From Opitutaceae bacterium (GTDB lineage: Bacteria > Verrucomicrobiota > Verrucomicrobiia > Opitutales > Opitutaceae): a DNA stretch of 64,000 nucleotides. Numbering within the stretch: position 1 is the first letter of the stretch; each line of letters starts with the position of its first letter. The stretch is taken from positions 77,757 through 141,756 of the forward strand of contig PLXS01000030.1 of assembly GCA_003151515.1 (NCBI GenBank), read 5' to 3'. The notes under the pieces are model-generated. The model had not been told where the DNA came from, searched no databases, and was given only the letters and a program-made list of their open reading frames with translations. The translations under genes were made by a program, and so were the position numbers. Positions 1 through 8,579 of the stretch are shown one piece after another.

Positions 1-2
1 TC

Positions 3-287
3 GAGCGCCAGTGCCGCATCCCCGGCCTGGCGGTGCCGGAATGGGCCGTGTGCGACGCGATCGTGAACGGGGCCCGGGCCGAGGCGCCCCGGCGCGGCCC
101 GCGCGGCGGCAGGGTTTTCCGGTTCGAGAGGACCTACCCGGCGGGACCGGCGCCGCAGGGCCCCATGGGGGGCTTTTGCGGGCGGGTTGCCGTCCTTGGG
201 GAGCTCACGGGCCGCGGCTGCACCGCTCTTCGGCTGCTTTGGCCCGCAAGGGGAGGCAAGAAATCTGGGATGGTCTGGGATTTTTGA
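3..287 (+). CDS. C-terminal end of an unidentified protein (5' truncated by window edge)
   Basis: An open frame enters from the left edge and stops at a TGA just before recA. Codons in this frame end almost always in G or C over the first 200 bases, which is typical coding bias here and absent from the other frames. The visible 94 residues include [24 protein letters not shown] and the end [10 protein letters not shown] do not recognise a family. The ORF track starts it at an internal ATG (33), but the frame is open further upstream, so it is treated as partial. Only 16 bases separate its stop from the preferred recA ATG, so recA may share its transcript. Confidence 0.5.
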   Translation, partial: ERQCRIPGLAVPEWAVCDAIVNGARAEAPRRGPRGGRVFRFERTYPAGPAPQGPMGGFCGRVAVLGELTGRGCTALRLLWPARGGKKSGMVWDF

Positions 288-303
288 ATCGCGCCGTTTC
301 AAA

Positions 304-1416
304 ATGAATGCGTCAACAGGGGCCCCCCTCAAAGCCATGTCCAAAGCCACTCCCGTCAAAGCCATAGAGACAAAGGCCGCGTCCCAGTCCGCCACGCCGG
401 GCCGGGACAAGAACATCGAGCTCGCCATATCCTCCATCACGAAGCAGTTCGGCGAGGGCTCGATCATGCGCCTTGGGAGCAACACCAAGATGAAGGTCGA
501 GACCCTCTCGACGGGCTCGCTGGCGATCGACCTCGCGCTCGGGGTCGGCGGCCTCCCTCTGGGGCGAATTATCGAGGTCTACGGTCCGGAGTCGTCGGGA
601 AAGACGACCTTCTGCCTGAGCGTGATCGCGGAGTGCCAGCGCAAGGGCGGGCTCGCCGCATTCATAGACGTGGAGCATGCGCTGGACCCGAAGTACGCCC
701 GCGTGGTCGGCGTGAAGCTCGACGACCTGCTCGTCTCCCAGCCGGACAGCGGCGAGGACGCCCTGAACATCACCGAGACGCTCATACGCTCCAACTCGAT
801 AGACCTGATCGTCCTTGATTCGGTGGCGGCCCTCATCTCGAAGCAGGAGCTGGACGGCCAGATGGGCGACCAGCAGATGGGCAGCCAGGCGCGGCTCATG
901 TCCCAGGCGATGCGCCGGCTGACCGCGGTCGTCAGCAAGACGAAGTGCGTGTGCGTGTTCACCAACCAGATCCGCGAGAAGATTGGCGTCATGTTTGGCA
1001 ACCCCGAGACGACGCCGGGCGGCCGCGCCCTCAAGTTCTTCTCGTCGATCCGCATCGACATCCGCCGCAAGGACCAGATCAAGACGCCGGAGGGCCGCGT
1101 CGTCGGCAACCGCACCAAGATCAAGGTGGTCAAGAACAAGGTCGCCCCCCCGTTCACGGAGTGCGAGTTCGACATCATGTACGACGAGGGCATCTCGTCG
1201 ACCGGCTCGCTCCTCGACCTGGGCATCGAGCACAAGATCCTGGAGAAGAAGGGGGCCTGGATAACCTACCAGGGGGACCTCGTCGGCCAGGGCCGCGACG
1301 CCGCGAAGCAGGCGCTGCGCGAGAAGCCCGAGCTCGCCGAGAATATAAAGAAGGCGATCCTGGAGAAGGTGAACGTCACGGGCGGAACCGTGGTGACCGG
1401 CGATCCCGCGGTCTGA
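304..1416 (+). CDS. recA: Recombinase RecA
   Basis: RecA forms filaments on single-stranded DNA, drives strand exchange and stimulates LexA cleavage. From the chosen ATG the protein is 370 residues. The Walker A motif GPESSGKT lies at about 94-101, followed by the family signatures [42 protein letters not shown] and TPGGRALKF. The ORF track start at 187 adds 39 residues without family character, while the ATG at 304 and another at 337 ([11 protein letters not shown]) are both plausible. The N-terminal tail before [11 protein letters not shown] is about 35 residues, longer than in E. coli RecA. No Shine-Dalgarno and no obvious LexA box are visible upstream. Confidence 0.97.
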   Translation: MNASTGAPLKAMSKATPVKAIETKAASQSATPGRDKNIELAISSITKQFGEGSIMRLGSNTKMKVETLSTGSLAIDLALGVGGLPLGRIIEVYGPESSGKTTFCLSVIAECQRKGGLAAFIDVEHALDPKYARVVGVKLDDLLVSQPDSGEDALNITETLIRSNSIDLIVLDSVAALISKQELDGQMGDQQMGSQARLMSQAMRRLTAVVSKTKCVCVFTNQIREKIGVMFGNPETTPGGRALKFFSSIRIDIRRKDQIKTPEGRVVGNRTKIKVVKNKVAPPFTECEFDIMYDEGISSTGSLLDLGIEHKILEKKGAWITYQGDLVGQGRDAAKQALREKPELAENIKKAILEKVNVTGGTVVTGDPAV

Positions 1417-1592
1417 CGCGGACGGAAAGCGGGAGGGCCCGGCGGCGACCGCGCGCCGGAGAAGGCTCGCGGGGAGGTATTTCTTGCCTATGAATCCCCG
1501 TCGTGAAAAACCTCGCCTCCCCCGTCATCAACCAGCGCGGGAGGGCTGCGCATAGCCCGGACGGCGCCCCGCTGCCCGCAGGCCCCCATCGC

Positions 1593-2981
1593 ATGAATGC
1601 CATCCGCACAACCGCAGCAGCGGCCCTCCTCCTCGGGCTCTCCTCGGCGTTCGCGATCGCGGACACCCCGGCGGCCCCGGCCTCGACCCCGATAGCCCCG
1701 GTCCCGCCTGGCGTGGCGCTGCGGGCCGCGACCGTCAGGGTCGCCGTTGCCCCCGACCACCGCGACTGGACCTACAGGGTCGGAGAGACCGCGCACTTTA
1801 AGGTGACGGTGACGGCGGACAGCGAGCCGATCGACGGCGTCAGCGTGACGTACACGGTCGGCCCCGACATGTTCCCCGGGGAGAAGAGGATCGCGGCGCT
1901 CCCGCTCGAGGGCATGACGGTCGACGCCGGCACGATGAGCGAGCCGGGCTTCCTGCGCTGCATCGTGACGGCGCAGGTTGCGGGGCAGAGTTACCGGGGC
2001 CTGGCGACGGCCGCCTTCGAGCCGGGGAGGATCGCGCCGACGCAGGTCGAGCCGGCGGACTTTGACGCATTCTGGGCCGCCGCCAAGGCCGAGCTCGCCT
2101 CGGTGCCGGTCGACGCCCGCATGACCCTCCTGCCGGACTCGTGCACATCGTCGGTCGACGTCTACCACGTGAGCTTCCGGGTGACCGGCGCGAAGGGCCC
2201 GTATTCCTCCCGGATCTTCGGGATCCTCTGCCAGCCGCGGGCGCCCGGGCGCTACCCCGCGGTGCTCAAGGTGCCGGGCGCCGGCGTGCGGCCCTACTTC
2301 GGGGACCCCGAGCTGGCGGCGAAGGGCGTCATCGTCCTTGAGATAGGGATCCACGGGATCCCGGTGAACATGGCCAAGGACGTCTACGACGACCTGGCGG
2401 CCGGGGCGCTGGGCGGCTACTGGCTGTTCAACTTCGACGACAGGGACCACTTCTACTACCACCGCGTCTACCTGGGCTGCATAAGGGCGAACGACTTCCT
2501 CACCTCCCTGCCCAACTGGGACGGCAGGCACCTGGTCGTGATGGGCGCGAGCCAGGGCGGCCAGCTGACGATCGTCACCGCGGCGCTCGACCCGCGCGTG
2601 ACGGGCCTCGCGGCCACCCACCCGGCGTTCTGCGACGTGTCGGCCGAGCTCCACGGCCGGGCCGGCGGGTGGCCCCACCCCTTCATGCCCCTGGCGGGAG
2701 GAGCGCCGTCGCCCCAGGCCACGCCGGCGAAGATCTCGACCGCGTCCTACTATGACACGGTCAACTTCGCCCGGCGCATCCGCGTGCCGGGCTACTACAG
2801 CTGGGGATACAACGACGAGACCTGCCCCCCGACCTCCACCTTCGCGGCCTACAACACGGTGACGGCGCCGAAGACGCTCGGGGTGACCCTCGAGCTGGGC
2901 CACACCTACACGCCGGAGCAGGGGGCGGCGGCCTCCGCATGGGTGGCGGGCGCCCTCGGCCTCAATCAGCCCTCTCAGTGA
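1593..2981 (+). CDS. Secreted acetylxylan esterase / cephalosporin-C deacetylase (CE7, AXE1 family)
   Basis: An alpha/beta hydrolase that removes acetyl groups from xylan or xylo-oligosaccharides. The ATG at 1593 gives a clear signal peptide (MNAIRTTAAAALLLGLSSAFA), so it is preferred to the GTG at 1503 used by the track. After an N-terminal beta-rich domain of about 130 residues, the AXE1 domain has the nucleophile elbow GASQGGQ (Ser near 320), DPRVTGLAATHPAFCD and a late LELGHTYTP with the probable catalytic His near 437. Length is 462 residues; CE7 enzymes are usually about 320, and the extra N-terminal domain explains the difference. The stop overlaps the GTG of the next gene (GTGA), so it is translationally coupled to a beta-mannosidase; the pair suggests hemicellulose use. 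Confidence 0.88.
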   Translation: MNAIRTTAAAALLLGLSSAFAIADTPAAPASTPIAPVPPGVALRAATVRVAVAPDHRDWTYRVGETAHFKVTVTADSEPIDGVSVTYTVGPDMFPGEKRIAALPLEGMTVDAGTMSEPGFLRCIVTAQVAGQSYRGLATAAFEPGRIAPTQVEPADFDAFWAAAKAELASVPVDARMTLLPDSCTSSVDVYHVSFRVTGAKGPYSSRIFGILCQPRAPGRYPAVLKVPGAGVRPYFGDPELAAKGVIVLEIGIHGIPVNMAKDVYDDLAAGALGGYWLFNFDDRDHFYYHRVYLGCIRANDFLTSLPNWDGRHLVVMGASQGGQLTIVTAALDPRVTGLAATHPAFCDVSAELHGRAGGWPHPFMPLAGGAPSPQATPAKISTASYYDTVNFARRIRVPGYYSWGYNDETCPPTSTFAAYNTVTAPKTLGVTLELGHTYTPEQGAAASAWVAGALGLNQPSQ

Positions 2982-5461
2982 GAATCCTTCCCCTCTCCCC
3001 CCTTCCCTGGAGATTCCGGGACTGCTCCGGCTCAGCGTGGCTTCCCTCCGTCGTGCCGGGTTGCGTCCACGACGACCTGCGCAGGTCCGGCAGGATACCG
3101 GACCCGTTCTGGGGCGTGAACGAGGAGAAGGTGCAGTGGATCGAGGAGCGGGACTGGGAGTACGCGGCCTCCTTTGTCGCCGACGCCGCGCTCCTCGCCG
3201 AGGAGGTGGTGGAGCTCGTCGCCGACGGCATGGACACGCTTGCGACCGTGCGGGTGAACGGGCGCGTGGTCGCCCGGACCGAGAACATGTTCATCGCCCA
3301 CCGCTGGGACATCAGGCGCCTGCTGCGGCGAGGGCCCAACCGCCTGAGCGTGCGCTTCGGGAGCGCGACGCGCTACATCCGCACGCACCGCACGTCCCAC
3401 CGGCCCAGAGAGTTCAGCGATCCCGTGGGCCGCTGCTGCGTCCTTCGCAAGCAGCAGTGCCAGTTCGGCTGGGACTGGGGCCCGCGCTTCGTGACGGCGG
3501 GGATCTGGCGCGACATCCGCATCGAGGCCTGGAGCGTGAACCGCCTCGCGTCGATCGCGGTGGCCCAGGAGCACGGCCGCGGCGGGAGGGTGACGCTGCG
3601 CCTCGTCCACGAGCTCGCGCGGCCCGACCCGGGCTCGTCGTGCCTCTGGCGCCTGTCGCTCGGCGCCAGGACGGTCGCCGCCGGCTCCGGCCCGACGATC
3701 GAGGTTCCGGCGCCTAGGCTGTGGTGGCCCAACGGGCAGGGCGAGCAGCCCCTCTACTTGCTCGAGGTCGAAGTTGTCGGCTCGGACGGCAAGGCGGCCG
3801 GGCGCTGGACCCGGCGCATCGGCCTTCGGACGATCGCTCTGGAGCGCCGCAGGGACGCGTGGGGGGAGTCCTTCCGGTTCGCCGTCAACGGCCGCCCGGT
3901 GTTCGCCAAGGGCGCCAACTGGATCCCGGCCAGCAGCTTCGTGGCGGGCCTCGGGCGGGCGCACTACGAGCGCGACCTGCGCAGCGCGGCCGCGGCGCAC
4001 ATGAACATGATCCGCGTCTGGGGCGGCGGGATCTACGAGAGCGAGGATTTCTACGACCTGTGCGACGAGCTGGGCCTCATGGTCTGGCAGGACTTCATGT
4101 TCGCCTGCACGCTCTACCCGGCGGACCCCGCCTTCGTCGCGAGCTCGCGGGCCGAGGCCGAGCACCAGGTCAAGCGCCTGAGGCACCGAGCGTGCCTCGC
4201 CCTATGGTGCGGCAACAACGAGGTGTGGGGCAACAACGTCCACGAGCTCATGGACCCGGAGAAGGGGCACCTGCGCGCCGACTATGAGCGGCTCTTCCAC
4301 CGCGCGCTCCCCCCGGTCGTGGCGGAGCACGGGGGCGGCACACCGTACTGGCCCTCCTCGCCGTGGCGGGGCGACGTGGCGGCCGACCACGCGGCTGGCG
4401 AGGCCCGCGGCGACACCCACTACTGGGACGTCTGGCACGCCCGCAACCCGGTGAAGGACTATGAGAAGTGGGCCTTCAGGTTCGTCTCCGAGTTCGGCAT
4501 GCAGAGCTACAGCTCCAGCGCGACCCAGGCGACGTTCTGCCCGCCAAACGACGGCAACGTCTTCGGCGCCACGATGGAGAACCACCAGAAGAACAAGCTC
4601 GGCAACCAGATCATCCTCGACTACGTCGCGCGCCGGTACCGCTTCCCGAAGGACCAGGAGTCGCTCATCTACCTCTCGCAGCTGAACCAGGCCCACTGCA
4701 TGCAGACGGGCGTGGGCCACTACCGCAGGACCATGCCCCGGTGCATGGGGACCCTCTACTGGCAGCTCAACGACTGCTGGCCCGTCGCCTCCTGGAGCTC
4801 CATCGAGTACACCGGCAGGTGGAAGGCCCTCCACCACGTGGCGCGGCGCTTTTTCGCCCCGGCCGTGGTGACCGCGCACGTGCGCGGCGACGAGGTGCAG
4901 GGCATCGGCAATTACCGCGTCTCCACCGTGCGCCGCGTGGACATCCACACGAGCTACGACGGCGTGCGCCCGGCCCGGGGCGCCGTGCGCTGGGACCTGA
5001 TGGACGTGGACGGCCGCAGGATCCTCTCCGGGCGCAGGGCGGTGTCCCTGCGGCCGATGACGAGCGCCCGCGTGAAGGCGCTCGACCTGGCGGCGCCCCT
5101 CGCGCGCCATGGCCGCGACCGCCTCTACCTGCGCATCGCCCTCGACGTCGCGGGCAGCCGCGTCAGCGAGGACACCGTCTTTTTGACGGCGCCCCGATTC
5201 ATCGACCTTCCGAGGCCCGTGACGCGCGTCGGCGTCACGATGGCGTCCCCCACCCGGGCCCTGGTCACCTTCACCTCGCCCGTGTTTCAGCACCGCTTCG
5301 CGTTCGACATCCCCGGCAGGCGCTTCGATTGCAGCGACAACCATTTCGAGCTGTACCCAGGCGAGGCGAAGCGGGTCGAGGTCGCCCTCTTTCGCCCGAC
5401 GACGGCCGCGCGCCTTGGGCGCATGATCACCCACCGGTCGCTCGCGGACACGTACGAGTGA
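2978..5461 (+). CDS. Beta-mannosidase, glycoside hydrolase family 2
   Basis: Hydrolyses terminal beta-mannosides of manno-oligosaccharides. Family landmarks run in order: the sugar-binding N-terminus with VPGCVHDDL and IPDPFWGVNEEKVQWIEERDWEY, CQFGWDWGPRFVTAGIW, FAKGANWIPASSF, MIRVWGGGIYE, the acid/base motif WCGNNEVWGNN (Glu near 415) and the nucleophile motif FVSEFGMQSY (Glu near 505). Length is 827 residues, normal for the family. The track starts at ATG 2939 inside the previous gene; the GTG at 2978, which overlaps that gene's stop, gives MRILPLSPLPWRFRDCSG and fits the usual beta-mannosidase N-terminus better. No signal peptide, so probably cytoplasmic, acting on products released outside, possibly with the help of the upstream esterase. 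Confidence 0.93.
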   Translation: MRILPLSPLPWRFRDCSGSAWLPSVVPGCVHDDLRRSGRIPDPFWGVNEEKVQWIEERDWEYAASFVADAALLAEEVVELVADGMDTLATVRVNGRVVARTENMFIAHRWDIRRLLRRGPNRLSVRFGSATRYIRTHRTSHRPREFSDPVGRCCVLRKQQCQFGWDWGPRFVTAGIWRDIRIEAWSVNRLASIAVAQEHGRGGRVTLRLVHELARPDPGSSCLWRLSLGARTVAAGSGPTIEVPAPRLWWPNGQGEQPLYLLEVEVVGSDGKAAGRWTRRIGLRTIALERRRDAWGESFRFAVNGRPVFAKGANWIPASSFVAGLGRAHYERDLRSAAAAHMNMIRVWGGGIYESEDFYDLCDELGLMVWQDFMFACTLYPADPAFVASSRAEAEHQVKRLRHRACLALWCGNNEVWGNNVHELMDPEKGHLRADYERLFHRALPPVVAEHGGGTPYWPSSPWRGDVAADHAAGEARGDTHYWDVWHARNPVKDYEKWAFRFVSEFGMQSYSSSATQATFCPPNDGNVFGATMENHQKNKLGNQIILDYVARRYRFPKDQESLIYLSQLNQAHCMQTGVGHYRRTMPRCMGTLYWQLNDCWPVASWSSIEYTGRWKALHHVARRFFAPAVVTAHVRGDEVQGIGNYRVSTVRRVDIHTSYDGVRPARGAVRWDLMDVDGRRILSGRRAVSLRPMTSARVKALDLAAPLARHGRDRLYLRIALDVAGSRVSEDTVFLTAPRFIDLPRPVTRVGVTMASPTRALVTFTSPVFQHRFAFDIPGRRFDCSDNHFELYPGEAKRVEVALFRPTTAARLGRMITHRSLADTYE

Positions 5462-5531
5462 GGGCGCGCGGCAAAATCGTGTCGCGCTAGCGCGGCAACC
5501 CGGGAAGCCTCAGGTCCGCGACGCCCAGCCC

Positions 5532-7088
5532 ATGCCTTCAAACGCCGCCCCATCGCACGCCCCGGGCGGGGAGAACGCGCCGGAGCCCTCCTCCCCGGCC
5601 GCGTCCGGGCCGGCTGGCGCTCCCCGCTGGGCGGCGCCCGCGCTCCTGGCGCTTCTGGCGGCCTACGGCGTCCTCCTCGCCTTCTACGTCGGCGCCGTGG
5701 CCGGGGGTTCCGACAACTCGGGTTATTTCAACGAGGCGCGCCTGCTCGCGCACCTCTCGGTCCACGCCAAGCCCAGGGTTCTCGAGGGGGTGCCCGCCGC
5801 AGAAGCCCCCCCGTACCTCTACATCCCCCTAGGGTTCAAGCCGGCGGCCGGCGACCCGTCCCGGATCGTTCCCACGTATCCCCCGGGCCTTCCTCTCCTC
5901 CTCGCCCCGGTCGCCCGCATCGTTGGCTGGCGCCACGCCGGCGACGTCGCGCTGGTCCTGCATGCGCTGGCCGGGCTGGCCCTCACCTTCGCCCTCGGCC
6001 GCAGGTGCGGCCTTCCCGCCGGCTGGTCGCTGCTCGGGTCCGCCGTGCTGGCCGCAAGCCCCCTTTACCTTTACACGTCGCTCCAGGCGCTCAGCGACGT
6101 GCCGGCGACCGCGTGGTCCCTGGCGGCGGTCCTCGCCGCGTGGAAGAGCCGGAAGCGAGCCGGCTGGGCGCTCGCCGCCGGCATCGCTTTCGCGGTGGCC
6201 TTCCTTGTCAGGCCCAGCAACTTCATGCTCGCCATCCCGATGGCTGTAGCCTTCGGGCCCTCCGTGCGCCGCTGGCTCTTGTGCGCGGTGGGCGCCCTCC
6301 CGGGGATCGCCGCGTGGTTGGCGATCAACCACGCGGCGTACGGGGGCTACCTCCAGAGCGGCTATGGGGCCATCGGCAACGAGTTTCACGGGGCGCTGGT
6401 CGGCGCAACCCTCCGGTACTGCGCCAGGTGGCTTCCCAACCTGTTCGGCCCCATCATCATCGCGGCGCCGGCCGTCCTTATCCTGGCGCGGGCGCGGCCC
6501 GGGGCGGTCGCCGTGCTCGCGTCGTGGGCGCTCGCCTACCTCTGCTTCTACTCCGCCTACCGGTGGACCCACGAGGACTGGTGGTTCCTGCGCTTCCTGC
6601 TGCCGGCCGCGCCCGCCATGATCGTCTCCGGCCTGCTCGTGGTCGCGACGTGCTTCCGGATGCTGCGCGCGAGCATGCCCGGGTCGCTGATGGCCACCCT
6701 CGCCGCGATCCTCGTCGTCGCGTGCCTCGGGGCCGAGACCGCGCAGGTCTACACGCTCGAGGCATGGTCGATAGGCCGCGGGGAGCGCAAGTACGAGAGG
6801 GCCTGCGACTGGCTGAACGCCAACGTGCCGCGCAATTCGGTCGTGATCGCCAACCAGTTCAGCGGCGCGCTCTTCTATTTCACGGGCTTCACCGTGCTGC
6901 GCGCGGACCAGATCGACCCCGCGACGGCCGCCAGGATACTCTCCGCCGCCCGCGCCGGCCGCAGGCCCCTGTACGCCGTGTTCTTCACCTTTGAGGAGCC
7001 GCTCCTCTCAAGGGTCCCGTCCCGCTGGGCCGTCGTCACCTCGGTCGACGACGTGCTGATCCAGCGCTGCACGGGGATCGACCACTGA
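5532..7088 (+). CDS. ArnT/GT39-like polytopic membrane glycosyltransferase
   Basis: A 518-residue membrane protein with about ten hydrophobic segments and the architecture of lipid-linked sugar transferases (ArnT/PMT, DUF2029-like). After a short Pro/Ala-rich cytoplasmic tail comes the first helix (ALLALLAAYGVLLAFYVGA) and a loop with SDNSGYFNEARLLA, where an acidic residue is usually catalytic. The motif YPPGLPLLLAPVARIVG follows a periplasmic loop, as in other family members. A soluble C-terminal tail of roughly 130 residues ends the protein. Acceptor and sugar cannot be told from sequence. It lies 70 bases after the beta-mannosidase and 82 before mnmE, without an evident operon link. Confidence 0.72.
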   Translation: MPSNAAPSHAPGGENAPEPSSPAASGPAGAPRWAAPALLALLAAYGVLLAFYVGAVAGGSDNSGYFNEARLLAHLSVHAKPRVLEGVPAAEAPPYLYIPLGFKPAAGDPSRIVPTYPPGLPLLLAPVARIVGWRHAGDVALVLHALAGLALTFALGRRCGLPAGWSLLGSAVLAASPLYLYTSLQALSDVPATAWSLAAVLAAWKSRKRAGWALAAGIAFAVAFLVRPSNFMLAIPMAVAFGPSVRRWLLCAVGALPGIAAWLAINHAAYGGYLQSGYGAIGNEFHGALVGATLRYCARWLPNLFGPIIIAAPAVLILARARPGAVAVLASWALAYLCFYSAYRWTHEDWWFLRFLLPAAPAMIVSGLLVVATCFRMLRASMPGSLMATLAAILVVACLGAETAQVYTLEAWSIGRGERKYERACDWLNANVPRNSVVIANQFSGALFYFTGFTVLRADQIDPATAARILSAARAGRRPLYAVFFTFEEPLLSRVPSRWAVVTSVDDVLIQRCTGIDH

Positions 7089-7170
7089 GGGTCTCCGGCC
7101 CCCCCCCTCCCCGCAGCACGGGCCCCTCCGCGCTTGAGTCCGCGGCCCCGCGCGCGTTGGTTGGGCCCCG

Positions 7171-8514
7171 ATGGCGCGCCACACGGACACGATCGCGGCA
7201 CTGGCCACGCCGGCCGGGGTGTCGGCCCTCGCGTTGATTCGTATCACTGGACCGGATACAAAGGCCGTCACCGCGGCGGCGCTGGGCTTCGCCCCCCAGG
7301 CCCGCGTCGCCACGCATTGCGACTACGGCGCCATCGACGACGTCGTCGCCACCCTCTACGAGGGCCCCAACTCCTACACGGGCGAGGACTCCCTCGAGAT
7401 CTCGTGCCACGGCAGCCCGTTCATCGCGCGAAAGATCCTGTCCGACCTCCTCGGGCGCGGGTGCCGGCCGGCGGGGCCCGGGGAGTTCACGCAGAGGGCC
7501 TTCCTCAACGGGCGAATGGACCTGAGCCAGGCGGAGGCCGTCATGGACCTGATCAACGCGCGAAGCGACAGGGCCCTCGCGGCGGCCCGCGCCGTCCTTC
7601 GGGGCGCCCTCGGCCGCCACCTCGCCGTGCTGATCGACGGGCTCGTCGGCGCGCTCGCCTCCGTCGAGGCGTACATCGACTTTCCCGATGAGGACCTGCC
7701 TCCCGAGGACCGGGCGCGGCTCTCGGAGCGCGTGGGCGCGGTCCTCGCCGGCACCGACCGGCTTCTGGCGACCGAGCGCACCGGCGCCCTGCTTCGCCAC
7801 GGCTTCGCGACGGTGATCCTCGGGGAGACGAACGCCGGCAAGAGCTCCCTGTTGAACCGCATCCTCGGCAACGAGAGGGCGATCGTGAGCCCCGAGCCCG
7901 GCACCACACGCGATTTCATCGAGGCCCCCGCGAACGCGGGGCCCCACGCCCTTCGGCTCATCGACACGGCCGGCCTCAACCCGGCCGCAACGGGGATCGA
8001 GGCCCTGGGCGTCGAGCGGGCGCTCGAGCAGGCTCGCAGCGCGGACATCCTCCTCGTCGTCGTGGACGCGGGCAGGCCCGCCCCTCCGCTCCCGCCGGCG
8101 CTCAGGGGATGTATCACGCCATCGAATACAATCTTCGTCCTGAACAAGGCCGACCTGCTGGGCGGGCGCCCCCCGGCGGCCGCGCCGCCCGCCGGCTTCG
8201 CCGCGGTCGCCGTTTCCGCGCTCACCGGGCTCGGGCTGGACGGGCTCATGGCCGAGATCGCGCGCCTGGCCGAGGCGATGCAGGACACCGTCGGCGAGGA
8301 GCGGATAGCGATCAACGTGCGCCACGCCCACTACCTCGCGCTCGCTCGCGCATGCCTCGGCTCCGCGCGTGAGAAGGTCGAGGAGAGCGCGCCAGCGGAG
8401 CTCCTCGCAAGCGACCTCAGGGGCGCGCTTGATGCCTTCGGCGAGATCTCCGGCAAGGTGGACAACGAGCGGATGCTCGATCAATTATTCGCGTCCTTCT
8501 GCATTGGGAAATGA
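7171..8514 (+). CDS. mnmE: tRNA uridine-5-carboxymethylaminomethyl modification GTPase MnmE
   Basis: With MnmG it installs the cmnm5 group on the wobble uridine of tRNAs. The N-terminal formyl-THF-binding domain begins DTIAALATPAGVSALALIRI and includes FTQRAFLNGRMDLSQAEAVMDLI. The inserted G domain has G1 GETNAGKSSL (about 221-230), G3 DTAGLN (about 265) and G4 NKAD (about 324). The protein ends with the catalytic CIGK motif. Length is 447 residues, normal. The G3 motif has Asn where Arg or Ile is usual after DTAGL. mnmG follows 65 bases downstream, the two partners of one enzyme complex. Confidence 0.97.
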   Translation: MARHTDTIAALATPAGVSALALIRITGPDTKAVTAAALGFAPQARVATHCDYGAIDDVVATLYEGPNSYTGEDSLEISCHGSPFIARKILSDLLGRGCRPAGPGEFTQRAFLNGRMDLSQAEAVMDLINARSDRALAAARAVLRGALGRHLAVLIDGLVGALASVEAYIDFPDEDLPPEDRARLSERVGAVLAGTDRLLATERTGALLRHGFATVILGETNAGKSSLLNRILGNERAIVSPEPGTTRDFIEAPANAGPHALRLIDTAGLNPAATGIEALGVERALEQARSADILLVVVDAGRPAPPLPPALRGCITPSNTIFVLNKADLLGGRPPAAAPPAGFAAVAVSALTGLGLDGLMAEIARLAEAMQDTVGEERIAINVRHAHYLALARACLGSAREKVEESAPAELLASDLRGALDAFGEISGKVDNERMLDQLFASFCIGK

Positions 8515-8579
8515 CCGGTGCCTTTCGGTTGGGGATGGAGTCCGGTCACCCCCAAGCACGCCCATAATTACTTAAGTAC

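Noticed and set aside
230-303. LexA box upstream of recA
   Set aside because: No TGTTC/GAACA-type or CTGT-type palindrome is visible in the short region before the recA start.
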